Shown here: in pieces, positions 8,818-16,355 of the stretch
Layout: each line of letters opens with the position of its first letter
How positions within the stretch are numbered: the stretch's first letter is position 1
DNA from: Bacilli bacterium
GTDB lineage: Bacteria; Bacillota_I; Bacilli_A; RF39; UBA660
Direction of reading: 5' to 3'
Length of the DNA stretch: 38,554 nt
Assembly: GCA_017528315.1 (NCBI GenBank)
Contig: JAFXOW010000013.1
Span: 1-38,554 of the forward strand
Notes under the pieces: model-generated
What the model was told of the DNA's origin: nothing
Databases searched by the model: none
The model's input: only the letters and a program-made list of their open reading frames with translations
Program-made: the position numbers and the translations under genes

Positions 8818-8883
8818 AAAATTTAGTTTATCGTAATAATTAAATTTCTTTAGTCTCAATATTATATTATAGGAGGTAAAAAA

Positions 8884-9138
8884 ATGTTTAACGAAAATAG
8901 CAATAATAATTTTAATCCCAGTTGTCCTAAAGTTATATTTACTTTGTTACCAACAGGTGTAACTGGTCCAACTGGTCCAACCGGAGCAACTGGTGAAACA
9001 CCCACTTTAACAATTGGAACAGTAACAACTGGAGCACCTGGGAGTGATGCAGCAGCCTCAATTACGGGAACTGCTCCCAATTTTGTATTAAATCTTACGA
9101 TACCCCAAGGTCCAACCGGTCCAACAGGTAGCGTTTAG
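8884..9138 (+). CDS. Small collagen-like protein
   Basis: 84 aa with a strong AGGAGGT seven bases upstream of the ATG. Two Gly-X-Thr blocks are visible: GVTGPTGPTGATGETP (residues ~21-36) and QGPTGPTGSV at the very end. Between them is a non-collagen segment (LTIGTVTTGAPGSDAAASIT) that resembles the spacer units of bacterial and phage collagen-repeat proteins ('V..G.PGS.A.VT..GTAPN..LN..IP.G'). There is no signal peptide. The protein is very short for this class and stops right where another collagen block would run on, so it may be a remnant or a minimal unit. Role unknown; exosporium-like or surface function is only a family analogy. Confidence 0.65.
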   Translation: MFNENSNNNFNPSCPKVIFTLLPTGVTGPTGPTGATGETPTLTIGTVTTGAPGSDAAASITGTAPNFVLNLTIPQGPTGPTGSV

Positions 9139-9177
9139 ACAACTATTTAAATTTGTAAAGTAAAAAAATTATTATTT

Positions 9178-9210
9178 AAAGATCTGATACTTATTGGTTA
9201 TTAGATCTTT
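9178..9210 (+). terminator. Terminator-like hairpin after the collagen-like gene
   Basis: Arms AAAGATCTGATA and TATTAGATCTTT (one G-U pair), 9-base loop. The T run afterwards is weak (TTATTATT), so termination is probable rather than certain. Confidence 0.6.
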
Positions 9211-9244
9211 ATTATTATAAAAATGTAAATAATTATATATTTTA

Positions 9245-9273
9245 TTGTAATTTTTAAAATTTGTTTATATAAT
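9245..9273 (+). promoter_or_regulatory. Promoter of the aquaporin gene
   Basis: TTGTAA (9245-9250) and a perfect TATAAT (9268-9273) 17 bp apart; AGGAGG and ATG 9292 follow. Confidence 0.65.
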
Positions 9274-9291
9274 TAAATAAAGGAGGATAGA

Positions 9292-9963
9292 ATGAAAAAG
9301 TATATTTCAGAATTTGTAGGTACTTGTATGCTTACATTAATTGCTTGTGGTGTAGCAGTTTTAGTTGGATGTGATACAGCAGCAGGAATTGTTGCAACAT
9401 CTCTTGCGTTTGGATTGGTAGTAGTTGCTATGGCTTATTCAATTGGTAATGTTTCAGGATGCCATATAAATCCAGCAGTATCATTTGGGATGTTTATAGC
9501 AGGCAAGATGGAATTTAAAGAATGTCTTAAGTATATGGTAAGTCAATTCTTGGGAGCAATTCTTGGTTCAGCAATTCTTGGAGTTTGTATAGGAAGTTTT
9601 GAAACATTAGGTGCCAATGGATATGGCGGAATTCTTCCTAATGGTATGATTGTTACAATGTGGATGGCAATTCTTGTTGAAGTTATTCTAACATTTATCT
9701 TTGTAACAGTGATTTTAGGAGTTACTGATAAACCATCAAATGGTCATATTACAGGACTTATTATTGGGCTTACTTTAGTATTAGTACATTTATTTGGTAT
9801 ATCTATAACTGGTACTTCAGTAAATCCTGCTAGAAGTTTAGCACCTGCAATATTCCAAATGGGAGATGCTGTAAAACAAGTTTGGGTATTTATAATTGGA
9901 CCACTTCTTGGCAGTGTACTTGCTGGATTATTCTATAAAAATGTTTTAAGAGAAAAGAAATAA
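9292..9963 (+). CDS. aqpZ: Aquaporin (MIP family, AqpZ-like)
   Basis: 223 aa, six membrane helices. Both pore motifs are intact: HINPAVS after helix 2 and SVNPARS after helix 5. The positions that set selectivity in E. coli AqpZ appear conserved: Phe in LAFGL, His in LVHLFG, and Arg in NPARS. This favours a water channel over a glycerol facilitator, which would have Gly/Asp changes (GYALNPARD). The gene is a single unit with its own promoter and terminator. Osmotic water flow across the cell membrane is the expected role; the exact solute range is inferred. Confidence 0.9.
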   Translation: MKKYISEFVGTCMLTLIACGVAVLVGCDTAAGIVATSLAFGLVVVAMAYSIGNVSGCHINPAVSFGMFIAGKMEFKECLKYMVSQFLGAILGSAILGVCIGSFETLGANGYGGILPNGMIVTMWMAILVEVILTFIFVTVILGVTDKPSNGHITGLIIGLTLVLVHLFGISITGTSVNPARSLAPAIFQMGDAVKQVWVFIIGPLLGSVLAGLFYKNVLREKK

Positions 9964-9981
9964 AATTCTTTTCTTTTTTTT
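9951..9981 (+). terminator. Intrinsic terminator overlapping the aquaporin stop
   Basis: Arms AGAAAAGAA (9951-9959) and TTCTTTTCT (9966-9974) with a T run; the stop codon lies in the loop. Confidence 0.75.
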
Positions 9982-9990
9982 ATTTTTTTC

Positions 9991-10019
9991 TTTACAATTA
10001 AATTTTGTTATTATATAAT
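9991..10019 (+). promoter_or_regulatory. Promoter of the VUT-family transporter gene
   Basis: TTTACA (9991-9996) and TATAAT (10014-10019), 17 bp apart. Confidence 0.7.
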
Positions 10020-10041
10020 TAATACATAATAGGAGGAAAAA

Positions 10042-10875
10042 ATGAACAAGGAATTTAAAAAGAATTTTTTTACATGCTTAATGGCTGTATTACTAGTAGT
10101 ATCTAATATTATAGGAATGAAATTAACTAATTTTTTAGATATTACAATTGGGGTTGATTTTATTACATATCCATTTACATTTCTATGTACATTAATGTTA
10201 ATTAATTTAGGAGGTAAAAAAGATGCTTATAGAAGTATACTAGTTGCAAGTGTAATTCAATTATTAATTACAATTAGTTATGCTATTATAGTTGCTTTAG
10301 GTACTCAAACATTAATGCCGGATAGTAGTTCATATGTTAATGCATTATTTAAAGTTAATCAATTGAATATATTAGGAAGTGTTTTAGCATTTATTGTTTC
10401 ACATTGTCTACTTATTTATATCTATGAAAACTTTAAACATTTTGGAAGAGAATTATATGGTTTAGTAATTGGATTACTTGGATCATTATTCTTGAATTCC
10501 GTTATTTATCTATTAATATCTTTAAGAGATTATGAAGCAATATTTGTTATTAATATGCTTTTAAGTAATGTAATAATTGATATTGTTATGATTGTAATTA
10601 TTACAGTATTATTCTATATTCTACGTGAAAAAAATAGTGAGAAAGTAATCATTAAAGGTGAAAAAGAAAATACTAGTATGGATTTGGGAACAGAAGAAAT
10701 AATGATAAATAAGACCATCAAAGAAAAGAAAGAAACTCCAAAGACAACTAAAAAGAATACTAATAATCGTAAAAGTACCAAAACTAACAATAGTAAAACA
10801 ACTAGTAAAAGTGGTAAAAAAACAACCAAAACAGTAAATAATAGTAAAAAAACAGTCAAGAAAGAAAATAATTAG
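10042..10875 (+). CDS. VUT-family (YhhQ-like) transporter with basic C-terminal tail
   Basis: 277 aa, AGGAGG ribosome site. Residues ~8-195 hold about six membrane helices with the YhhQ/VUT pattern: VVSNIIGMKLTNF, then GVDFITYPFTFLCTLMLINLGGKKDAYRSI, the place where the family has 'YPltFl.sD.inE.YG'. YhhQ members import queuosine precursors (preQ0/preQ1), but the Asp/Glu of the usual D-x-x-N-E motif are replaced here by TLMLINLG, so the substrate is uncertain. Residues ~200-277 are a Lys/Thr/Asn-rich tail (KKTTKTVNNSKKTVKKENN type) that is not part of the family and should sit in the cytoplasm, where it could bind nucleic acid or membrane. No queuosine biosynthesis gene lies nearby. Confidence 0.7.
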   Translation: MNKEFKKNFFTCLMAVLLVVSNIIGMKLTNFLDITIGVDFITYPFTFLCTLMLINLGGKKDAYRSILVASVIQLLITISYAIIVALGTQTLMPDSSSYVNALFKVNQLNILGSVLAFIVSHCLLIYIYENFKHFGRELYGLVIGLLGSLFLNSVIYLLISLRDYEAIFVINMLLSNVIIDIVMIVIITVLFYILREKNSEKVIIKGEKENTSMDLGTEEIMINKTIKEKKETPKTTKKNTNNRKSTKTNNSKTTSKSGKKTTKTVNNSKKTVKKENN

Positions 10876-10883
10876 TAAAAAAG

Positions 10884-10912
10884 TTGTTAAAAGTGTTGAT
10901 TTAAATTATTAT
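10884..10912 (+). promoter_or_regulatory. Likely promoter of the HU gene
   Basis: TTGTTA (10884-10889) and TATTAT (10907-10912), 17 bp apart. The ~60-base 5' leader that follows contains a small hairpin, TAAGCAT (10932-10938) with GTGCTTA (10943-10949). Confidence 0.5.
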
Positions 10913-10977
10913 TTATGGTAAGTTGTATATGTAAGCATAAATGTGCTTAACGGATTCGCTAATGAAGGAGGAACATA

Positions 10978-11250
10978 ATGAAAAAAGTTGAATTAGTTGA
11001 AGCTGTTGCAAAAACTGCTGGATTAACTAAAGCAGATGCAACTCGTGCAATCGATGCAACATTCGGTGCAATTACAAAAGCATTAAAGAAAGGCGACAAA
11101 ATAACTTTAATCGGTTTTGGAACATTTGGTGTTTCAAAAAGACAAGCACGTACTGGACGTAACCCACAAACTGGTGCTGAAGTTAAAATACCTGCTCGTA
11201 ATGCTGTAACATTCAAAGCTGGAACTCAATTAAAAAATGAGGTTAACTAA
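10978..11250 (+). CDS. hup: HU family DNA-binding protein
   Basis: 90 aa, the normal HU length, with AAGGAGG upstream. Full-length match to the family: start MKKVELVEAVAKTAGLTKADA, core GDKITLIGFGTFGVSKRQARTGRNPQTG and the DNA-intercalating arm ending IPARNAVTFKAG. HU is a histone-like dimer that bends and compacts DNA without strong sequence preference. G+C and codon use are clearly higher than in neighbouring genes (CGT, GGT, GCT codons), as expected of a very highly expressed protein. Followed at once by a strong terminator. Confidence 0.97.
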   Translation: MKKVELVEAVAKTAGLTKADATRAIDATFGAITKALKKGDKITLIGFGTFGVSKRQARTGRNPQTGAEVKIPARNAVTFKAGTQLKNEVN

Positions 11251-11274
11251 AAAGTGAAAACTTTTTAGTTTTTT
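11245..11274 (+). terminator. Intrinsic terminator of the HU gene
   Basis: Perfect arms AACTAAAAAGT (11245-11255) and ACTTTTTAGTT (11260-11270), loop GAAA, T run. It begins inside the last codons of the gene. Confidence 0.92.
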
Positions 11275-11288
11275 AGTATAGGGTATAT

Positions 11289-12404
11289 ATGAAAGATATT
11301 GCAATAGAATTTATTAATATAATAGAAGAATCAGGATATAAAGCCTATATAGTAGGTGGTTTTGTTCGTGATTATTTACTTGGTATTAGTTCAATTGATA
11401 TAGATATTACCACTAATGCTACGCCTAAAGATATTAAAAAAATATTTTCAAATGTTAATTTAAAAAAAAGTGATTATGAAGATTCTAATTATGGTTCAGT
11501 TTTAGTTATTTATAAAAATATAGAATTTGAAGTAACAACTTTTAGAGAAGAATCATATTATTTAGATAATAGGCATCCTTCTAGAATAAAATATATTAAT
11601 GATTTAGAAAAGGATTTATTAAGACGAGACTTTACAATTAACACAATTTGTATGGATAAAAATGGTAATATTATTGATTTATTGAATGGTGAAAAAGATT
11701 TAAAGAAAAAGGTTATTAGAACTATACTAGATAGTACAAAAAGTTTTCATGATGATTCATTAAGAATTCTTCGAGCTATTCGATTTGCTGTAACTTTAGA
11801 TTTTAAATTAGATGAAGAATTAATTAAAGCTATAGAAATAAATGGAAAATATTTAAAAAACATTTCTTATGAAAGAAAAAAAATAGAACTTGATAAAATA
11901 TTTGGAAGTTCAAATGCCAAATATGGAATAGAATTAATTAAGAAAATGAATTTAGAAAAATATTTAGAATTAAATAATTTAGATAGAGTTAAAGATTATA
12001 CAGATTTAATTGGTATTTGGGCAATGATAAATTCAGATGTTTATAGATTTACCAAAGTAGAAAAGGAATTAATAAAAAAAATAAATGTTGTTTATGATTT
12101 AGATAATTTGGATCATTTTATATTATATAAATATGGATTATATGTAAACGTTTTAGCAGGAATTAATAAAGGAATATCTAAAAAGAAAATAAATTTAGAA
12201 TATAAAAAATTGCCAATTAAAAGTAAAAATGATATAAATATTACAGCTCAAGAAATATGTGAAATATTAGAAAGAGTTCCAGGAAGTTTTATAAATGTTG
12301 TTTATAAAGATTTAGAAAAAGAAATATTAATGAATAATTTAAAAAATAATAAATTATCACTTATTAAGTTTATAGAAAAAAATAAAGAAAAGTATTTTAA
12401 ATAA
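11289..12404 (+). CDS. cca: tRNA nucleotidyltransferase / poly(A) polymerase family (CCA-adding type likely)
   Basis: 371 aa. Class II nucleotidyltransferase head: YIVGGFVRDYLLG (GGxVRD at residues 23-28), catalytic DxD in SSIDIDITT (D37, D39), FEVTTFREESYY, the RRDFTINTIC motif and DDSLRILRAIRFAVTLDF. The enzyme adds or repairs the CCA end of tRNAs. Poly(A) polymerases share this head; the short length, no C-terminal basic extension and Gram-positive context favour CCA addition. The C-terminal half is Lys/Asn-rich and divergent, with no HD domain. The ribosome site is weak (AGGG). The 12442 gene follows 37 bases later without a terminator, so the two are probably co-transcribed. Confidence 0.88.
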   Translation: MKDIAIEFINIIEESGYKAYIVGGFVRDYLLGISSIDIDITTNATPKDIKKIFSNVNLKKSDYEDSNYGSVLVIYKNIEFEVTTFREESYYLDNRHPSRIKYINDLEKDLLRRDFTINTICMDKNGNIIDLLNGEKDLKKKVIRTILDSTKSFHDDSLRILRAIRFAVTLDFKLDEELIKAIEINGKYLKNISYERKKIELDKIFGSSNAKYGIELIKKMNLEKYLELNNLDRVKDYTDLIGIWAMINSDVYRFTKVEKELIKKINVVYDLDNLDHFILYKYGLYVNVLAGINKGISKKKINLEYKKLPIKSKNDINITAQEICEILERVPGSFINVVYKDLEKEILMNNLKNNKLSLIKFIEKNKEKYFK

Positions 12405-12441
12405 TAAAAAAATATGTTAGTATGTAATAGAGGATAAAAAT

Positions 12442-12885
12442 ATGAAAAAAGTATTTTGTTATTTAGGTATATTGTTAATAATTTGTTTAGTTTTATTTCC
12501 ACCAGTTTTAAGAATTGTTTTACCTGAAAAAAAGAAAGAAGAAACAAAAGTTGTAATAGAGACATATTTACTATATTGTGCTAATGAGGAATTTATTGTT
12601 ATTAATACCTATGATGGAGATAAAATTAAGTTAATTAATTTAAAGAAATTAAATCAAGCAGATAATTATAAATATGAAACAGGAAATGAATTATTAAAAA
12701 TCTTTAATGGTGTCAAAAATAAAGGTGATACCTTGTATAATGTGTTTGAAGATGGAGAATTAATAACTATTGATTTTTCGGTTTCTAGTCATCCTAAATT
12801 AGAAATTGATAATTTAACAGGTAGTTTAGAAATTCAAAAAGAATATTATGAAAGTCAAAATCTTACTTGTGAAGTTAGAAAATAA
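12442..12885 (+). CDS. Unknown membrane-anchored small protein
   Basis: 147 aa, not recognised. An N-terminal membrane helix (residues ~5-25, CYLGILLIICLVLFPPVL) is followed by a basic stretch and a predicted extracytoplasmic domain with two Cys residues (YLLYCANEEF and the C-terminal NLTCEVRK) that could form a disulphide. Good ribosome site (AGAGG). Downstream of cca, probably in the same transcript, and followed by a terminator. Nothing in the sequence gives a function. Confidence 0.6.
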   Translation: MKKVFCYLGILLIICLVLFPPVLRIVLPEKKKEETKVVIETYLLYCANEEFIVINTYDGDKIKLINLKKLNQADNYKYETGNELLKIFNGVKNKGDTLYNVFEDGELITIDFSVSSHPKLEIDNLTGSLEIQKEYYESQNLTCEVRK

Positions 12886-12900
12886 TTATATTAATTATAG

Positions 12901-12940
12901 ATAGCACTTATTTTTATTAAAAAAATATGAGTGCTATTTT
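12901..12940 (+). terminator. Intrinsic terminator after the unknown membrane protein
   Basis: Arms ATAGCACTTAT and ATGAGTGCTAT (T-G wobble) with T residues following. Confidence 0.7.
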
Positions 12941-12941
12941 A

Positions 12942-13193
12942 ATGGACTCTGATCTAGCATTATTATATGAATGTAAAAATGGAACTAAAGATATTAACAA
13001 ATCAATTAAAAGAAACAAAGACAAATTTCCAAGTGATTTTTATTTTTAATTAACTAGAGAAGAATATTATGCCTTTACAGAATCTGGAGTAGGTATGCTT
13101 GCCTCTGTTCTTCATACTGATATATCAACTGAAGTTAGTATTAAAATTATGAGAACATTTGTATCTATGAGACATTACTTAAAAATTACATAG
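12942..13193 (+). pseudogene. Dead ORF6N-domain gene
   Basis: Frame 12942-13193 reads as the two ends of an ORF6N-domain protein (a phage/mobile-element antirepressor-like family). The first part, MDSDLALLYECKNGTKDINK then IKRNKDKFPSDFYF, matches the family start 'lD.dLA.LYgV.tk.lN.avkRN..RFP.dFmFqLt'. An in-frame TAA (13047-13049) stands exactly where the family has Gln, so CAA-to-TAA is the likely mutation. After it come LTREEYYAFTESGVGMLASVLHT and SIKIMRTFVSMR, which match 'ytFTEqGVaMLssVL...vsI.IMraFv.lR'; the segment between is deleted. There is no ribosome site, and the 5' end overlaps the preceding terminator. A decayed remnant of a mobile element. Confidence 0.85.
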
Positions 13194-13244
13194 TCAAGAA
13201 ACTAAATTAATAATAAATAAAATGCTAAAAATATTTAAAAATGA

Positions 13245-13271
13245 TTAGCACTTGTTATTGACAAGTGCTAA
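13245..13271 (+). promoter_or_regulatory. CIRCE operator (HrcA binding site) of htpG
   Basis: Inverted repeat TTAGCACTT - 9 bases - AAGTGCTAA, which differs from the CIRCE consensus (TTAGCACTC-N9-GAGTGCTAA) only by the two paired C/G positions. It overlaps the -35 box of the htpG promoter, so bound HrcA would block RNA polymerase. Confidence 0.92.
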
Positions 13272-13286
13272 TTTAAGTGTTATTAT
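13258..13286 (+). promoter_or_regulatory. Promoter of htpG
   Basis: Perfect TTGACA (13258-13263) inside CIRCE and TATTAT (13281-13286) exactly 17 bp later. Confidence 0.85.
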
Positions 13287-13310
13287 GTACTTATAAATGG
13301 AGGAGACAAT

Positions 13311-15188
13311 ATGAAGAAAAAAGAATTTAAAGCAGAAAGTAAAAAAATATTAAATATGATGATTAATTCTATTTATACAAACAAAGAAATATTTTTAAGA
13401 GAATTAATATCAAATGCTAGTGATGCTATTGATAAATTATATTATTTATCTAGTACTAATGGAGAATTAAAAGTTAATAAAGATGATCTTGAAATAAGAT
13501 TAGAAATTGACAAGGATAATCGTACTTTAAAAATAATTGATAATGGTATTGGTATGGATAAAGTGGAACTTGAAAATAACTTAGGTACGATTGCTAAAAG
13601 TGGAACAGAGTTATTTAAAGAATCTAATTCTGATGCTAAAAACCTAGAAATAATTGGTCAATTTGGTGTTGGTTTTTATTCAAGCTTTATGATTGCCAAA
13701 AAAGTTGAAGTGTTAAGTCGTAGTATAAATGGTGAAAACGCTTATCTTTGGGAAAGTGATGGTGTTGATGGTTATACTATAACAGATGCAAGTAAAGATA
13801 CTAATGGTACCGAAATAACCTTATATTTAAAGGATAATACAGATGATATTAATTATGATGATTATTTAGATAATTATACAATTGAAAGAATTGTTAAGAA
13901 ATATTCAGATTACATTAAATATCCAATTAAAATGGATGTAGAAGAAGAAAAAGAAAAAACTAAGAAAAAAGAAACTATTATTGAAACTAAAACTTTAAAT
14001 AGTATGATACCTATTTGGAAGAAAAAACCAAAAGATGTAACGGAAGAAGAATATCATGATTTTTATATTGATAAATTTTATGATTATGAACATCCATTAA
14101 AAGTAATAACTTCCAGTGTTGAAGGACTAACAAGTTATAATGCTTTATTATTTATTCCGAGTCATGCACCATTCAATTATTATACAAAAGAATATGAAAA
14201 AGGGTTAATGCTATATTCTAAAGGGGTTATGATAATGGATAAATGTGCTGATTTACTTCCAGATTATTTTAGTTTTGTTAAAGGAATTGTTGATAGTGAA
14301 GATATAAGTTTAAATATATCAAGAGAAACTATGCAAGAAGATAAACAAATTAAATTAATTGCTAAAAGTCTTGAAACTAAAATAAAAAAAGAATTAGAAA
14401 ATATGTTAAAAGAAAACCGTGAAGACTATGAAAAATTCTATGAAGCTTTTGGTGAACAAATAAAATATGGAATTTATTCTAGTTATGGAATGAATAAAGA
14501 ATTGTTACAAGATTTATTACTTTTCTATTCATCAAGCGAAGAAAAATTAGTAACCTTAGATGAATATGTTTCTCGTATGGATAAAAATGATAAAATTATT
14601 TATTATGCATCAGGTGAAACAGTTGATAAGATCAAATTATTACCATCGGTTGAAGAAGCTTTAGCTAAGGGATGTGAGGTTTTATTCTTTACTAATTATT
14701 TAGATGAATTTGTTATTAAAACAATGGGTGGGTATAAAGAAAAAAACTTTATGAATGTAAATGATTCTAATTTTGATTTATCAACAGAAGAAGAAAAAAA
14801 AGAACTAGAAAAGAAAAATGAAGAAGCCAAAGACTTATTTAATTCTATGAAAGAAATATTAGGAGATTCCGTCAAAGAAATTAGGTATACAAATAAATTA
14901 AAAAATCATCCTGTTTGTCTAATAACCGAAGGTGATGTATCTCTTGAAATGGAAAAAGTATTAAATGCCATGCCAAATTCTGAAAATGTAAAAGCCAATA
15001 AGATTTTAGAAATAAACGAGAATCATCCTATTAGTAAAAAGTTAAAAAGCTTATATGAAGAAAAAAAGATAGATGAAATTAAGCAATATACTAAGATTTT
15101 ATATGCCGAGGCACGTTTAATTGAAGGAATGAGTATTGAAAATCCAACTGAGATAACTAATTTAATATGCGATATTATGAGTAAATAA
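13311..15188 (+). CDS. htpG: Hsp90 chaperone HtpG
   Basis: 625 aa, full length, GGAGGAG ribosome site. The N-terminal GHKL ATPase has IFLRELISNASDAIDKLYYL (catalytic Glu and Mg-binding Asn), IIDNGIGM (motif D-x-G-x-G) and IGQFGVGFYSSFM (lid/glycine box). The middle domain has MIPIWKKKPKDVTEEEY and a conserved LNISRETMQED. The C-terminal dimerisation domain ends with MSIENPTEITNLICDIMSK. The chaperone works as an ATP-driven dimer on partly folded clients. Control by CIRCE/HrcA is predicted from the operator over its promoter; in Bacillus subtilis htpG is not an HrcA target, so this is a different wiring. Single-gene unit closed by a terminator. Confidence 0.97.
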   Translation: MKKKEFKAESKKILNMMINSIYTNKEIFLRELISNASDAIDKLYYLSSTNGELKVNKDDLEIRLEIDKDNRTLKIIDNGIGMDKVELENNLGTIAKSGTELFKESNSDAKNLEIIGQFGVGFYSSFMIAKKVEVLSRSINGENAYLWESDGVDGYTITDASKDTNGTEITLYLKDNTDDINYDDYLDNYTIERIVKKYSDYIKYPIKMDVEEEKEKTKKKETIIETKTLNSMIPIWKKKPKDVTEEEYHDFYIDKFYDYEHPLKVITSSVEGLTSYNALLFIPSHAPFNYYTKEYEKGLMLYSKGVMIMDKCADLLPDYFSFVKGIVDSEDISLNISRETMQEDKQIKLIAKSLETKIKKELENMLKENREDYEKFYEAFGEQIKYGIYSSYGMNKELLQDLLLFYSSSEEKLVTLDEYVSRMDKNDKIIYYASGETVDKIKLLPSVEEALAKGCEVLFFTNYLDEFVIKTMGGYKEKNFMNVNDSNFDLSTEEEKKELEKKNEEAKDLFNSMKEILGDSVKEIRYTNKLKNHPVCLITEGDVSLEMEKVLNAMPNSENVKANKILEINENHPISKKLKSLYEEKKIDEIKQYTKILYAEARLIEGMSIENPTEITNLICDIMSK

Positions 15189-15197
15189 CAATATTAT

Positions 15198-15226
15198 AAA
15201 GAACTATCAATAGTTCTTTTCTTTTT
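15198..15226 (+). terminator. Intrinsic terminator of htpG
   Basis: Arms AAAGAACTA and TAGTTCTTT, loop TCAA, T-rich tail. Confidence 0.88.
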
Positions 15227-15236
15227 ATAAATCTTG

Positions 15237-15245
15237 TGTTATAAT
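15237..15245 (+). promoter_or_regulatory. Extended -10 promoter of the 15271 gene
   Basis: TGTTATAAT, an extended -10 element with perfect TATAAT; no good -35 is visible. Confidence 0.5.
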
Positions 15246-15270
15246 ATGCGATATCTAAGGGGGAATAGAT

Positions 15271-16065
15271 ATGAATTTATTAATATTAATTGTCACAATG
15301 CTTTTAAGTCTAATTTTATTTTTATTCATGAATTATATTGGTGAAGAGAAATTAAATAGAATGGATACCATATTAATACCTAATATTAGTATGATTATAC
15401 TTGCAAGTATTTTTACTAAACTAAAAAACTATATGATATTATTTCTTATATTTTACTTAGTATTTGATTTTATTTATACATTTTTAATTAGTAAAAAAGA
15501 ATTATTAATAGATACTAAAAATTATTATATTAATAGTATTATTACTTTAGTAATTGGAATAATTATATACCAGTTTTTCTTAACTAAAGTAGCCTATTCA
15601 TATGTTGATATGGAAGTATTTAAAAACTTTATTTGGGTTATGATAATACTATATTTTTATAATAAATTAAATATAAAAAGTATAAAGTTCGAGCAGTTTG
15701 AAAATGATAATAAAGATATTTTCTTTAAAGAATATGTCATAGTTAATTATGCAAAATTAAAAAATAAATATGGTTATTTAATTAAAACTAACAAAGAAAT
15801 AGAAAATATTTTATATAGTTTTATTATTAACGAATCTTTAAAGAAAAAAAAGAATGTTATTAATTTAATAAAAGATGGAATTAATAATAAAAATAAGATG
15901 ACTATGGAAGAAAGAATTGTTAATACCAAAGAAAAATTAGAAAATAAAGTTAAAAAAATAAAAAATAAACAAAATATGGTAGATAATTTAATAAAAGATA
16001 ATTATAAAGATAAAAATGACATAGATAATATTAAAAAAATATTTGATATAATTAAAGAATTTTAA
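15271..16065 (+). CDS. Unknown four-helix membrane protein with cytoplasmic coiled coil
   Basis: 264 aa, not recognised. About four membrane helices occupy residues ~2-23, ~35-75 (two) and ~85-130 (one to two). From ~140 on the protein is soluble, extremely Lys/Asn/Ile-rich and probably helical, with a coiled coil around residues 205-245 (TKEKLENKVKKIKNKQNM). AAGGGGG ribosome site and its own extended -10 promoter. Single gene between htpG and gatCAB, so context gives no hint. The positively charged cytoplasmic part suggests an interaction with nucleic acid or membrane, but this is speculation. Confidence 0.6.
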   Translation: MNLLILIVTMLLSLILFLFMNYIGEEKLNRMDTILIPNISMIILASIFTKLKNYMILFLIFYLVFDFIYTFLISKKELLIDTKNYYINSIITLVIGIIIYQFFLTKVAYSYVDMEVFKNFIWVMIILYFYNKLNIKSIKFEQFENDNKDIFFKEYVIVNYAKLKNKYGYLIKTNKEIENILYSFIINESLKKKKNVINLIKDGINNKNKMTMEERIVNTKEKLENKVKKIKNKQNMVDNLIKDNYKDKNDIDNIKKIFDIIKEF

Positions 16066-16088
16066 TTATACAATTGGATATCAAAAAA

Positions 16089-16126
16089 ATCACAAATAAG
16101 GCTGCCTTAATTTTACCATTTGTGAT
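16089..16126 (+). other. Long hairpin in the 16.1 kb intergenic region
   Basis: Perfect arms ATCACAAAT (16089-16097) and ATTTGTGAT (16118-16126) around a 20-base loop. No T run follows, so this is either a weak terminator of the 15271 gene or part of a structured RNA. The 16066-16302 stretch holds no credible gene. Confidence 0.45.
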
Positions 16127-16181
16127 ACTATATTTATGAACAATTAATTAGTTAAATGATATACAATAAAGAAATTTATTG

Positions 16182-16217
16182 GCAACACTCAACCTTGCAA
16201 ATTAAGTGTTGCTTTTT
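16182..16217 (+). terminator. Intrinsic terminator upstream of gatC
   Basis: Arms GCAACACT (16182-16189) and AGTGTTGC (16205-16212) with a T run. It lies 117 bases after the previous stop and before the gatC promoter, so it may end a short non-coding transcript or act as a backup terminator. Confidence 0.75.
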
Positions 16218-16302
16218 ATTTTATGTCAATTTCACTTGACATATACATGATAGCATAAAAATAAGAAAATGTCGAAAACAATTTTATACAGTAAAGTTTG
16301 TT

Positions 16303-16331
16303 TTGATTTTATTGCTAGAATGTTATATAAT
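16303..16331 (+). promoter_or_regulatory. Promoter of gatCAB
   Basis: TTGATT (16303-16308) and TATAAT (16326-16331), 17 bp apart. Transcription would begin about 16338, which rules out upstream in-frame starts for gatC. Confidence 0.75.
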
Positions 16332-16355
16332 ACATATAGATTTGGAGGAAGAAAT

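Noticed and set aside
8862..9080. Minus-strand ORF rich in Gly/Pro/Val
   Set aside because: It is the antisense of the collagen-like gene's repeats, without a ribosome site.
10614..10859. Minus-strand Leu/Val-rich ORF that looks like a membrane protein
   Set aside because: It is the complement of the Lys/Asn-rich tail of the VUT-family gene; AAA/AAC codons read backwards give Leu/Val/Phe.
10959..11216. Minus-strand ORF opposite HU
   Set aside because: HU is an unmistakable full-length match on the + strand.
12302..12565. Minus-strand Leu/Phe-rich ORF
   Set aside because: It crosses the ends of two + strand genes and has no ribosome site or family pattern.
16269..16355. N-terminal extension of gatC
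   Set aside because: It lies upstream of, and across, the gatC promoter boxes; the product would exceed the normal GatC.
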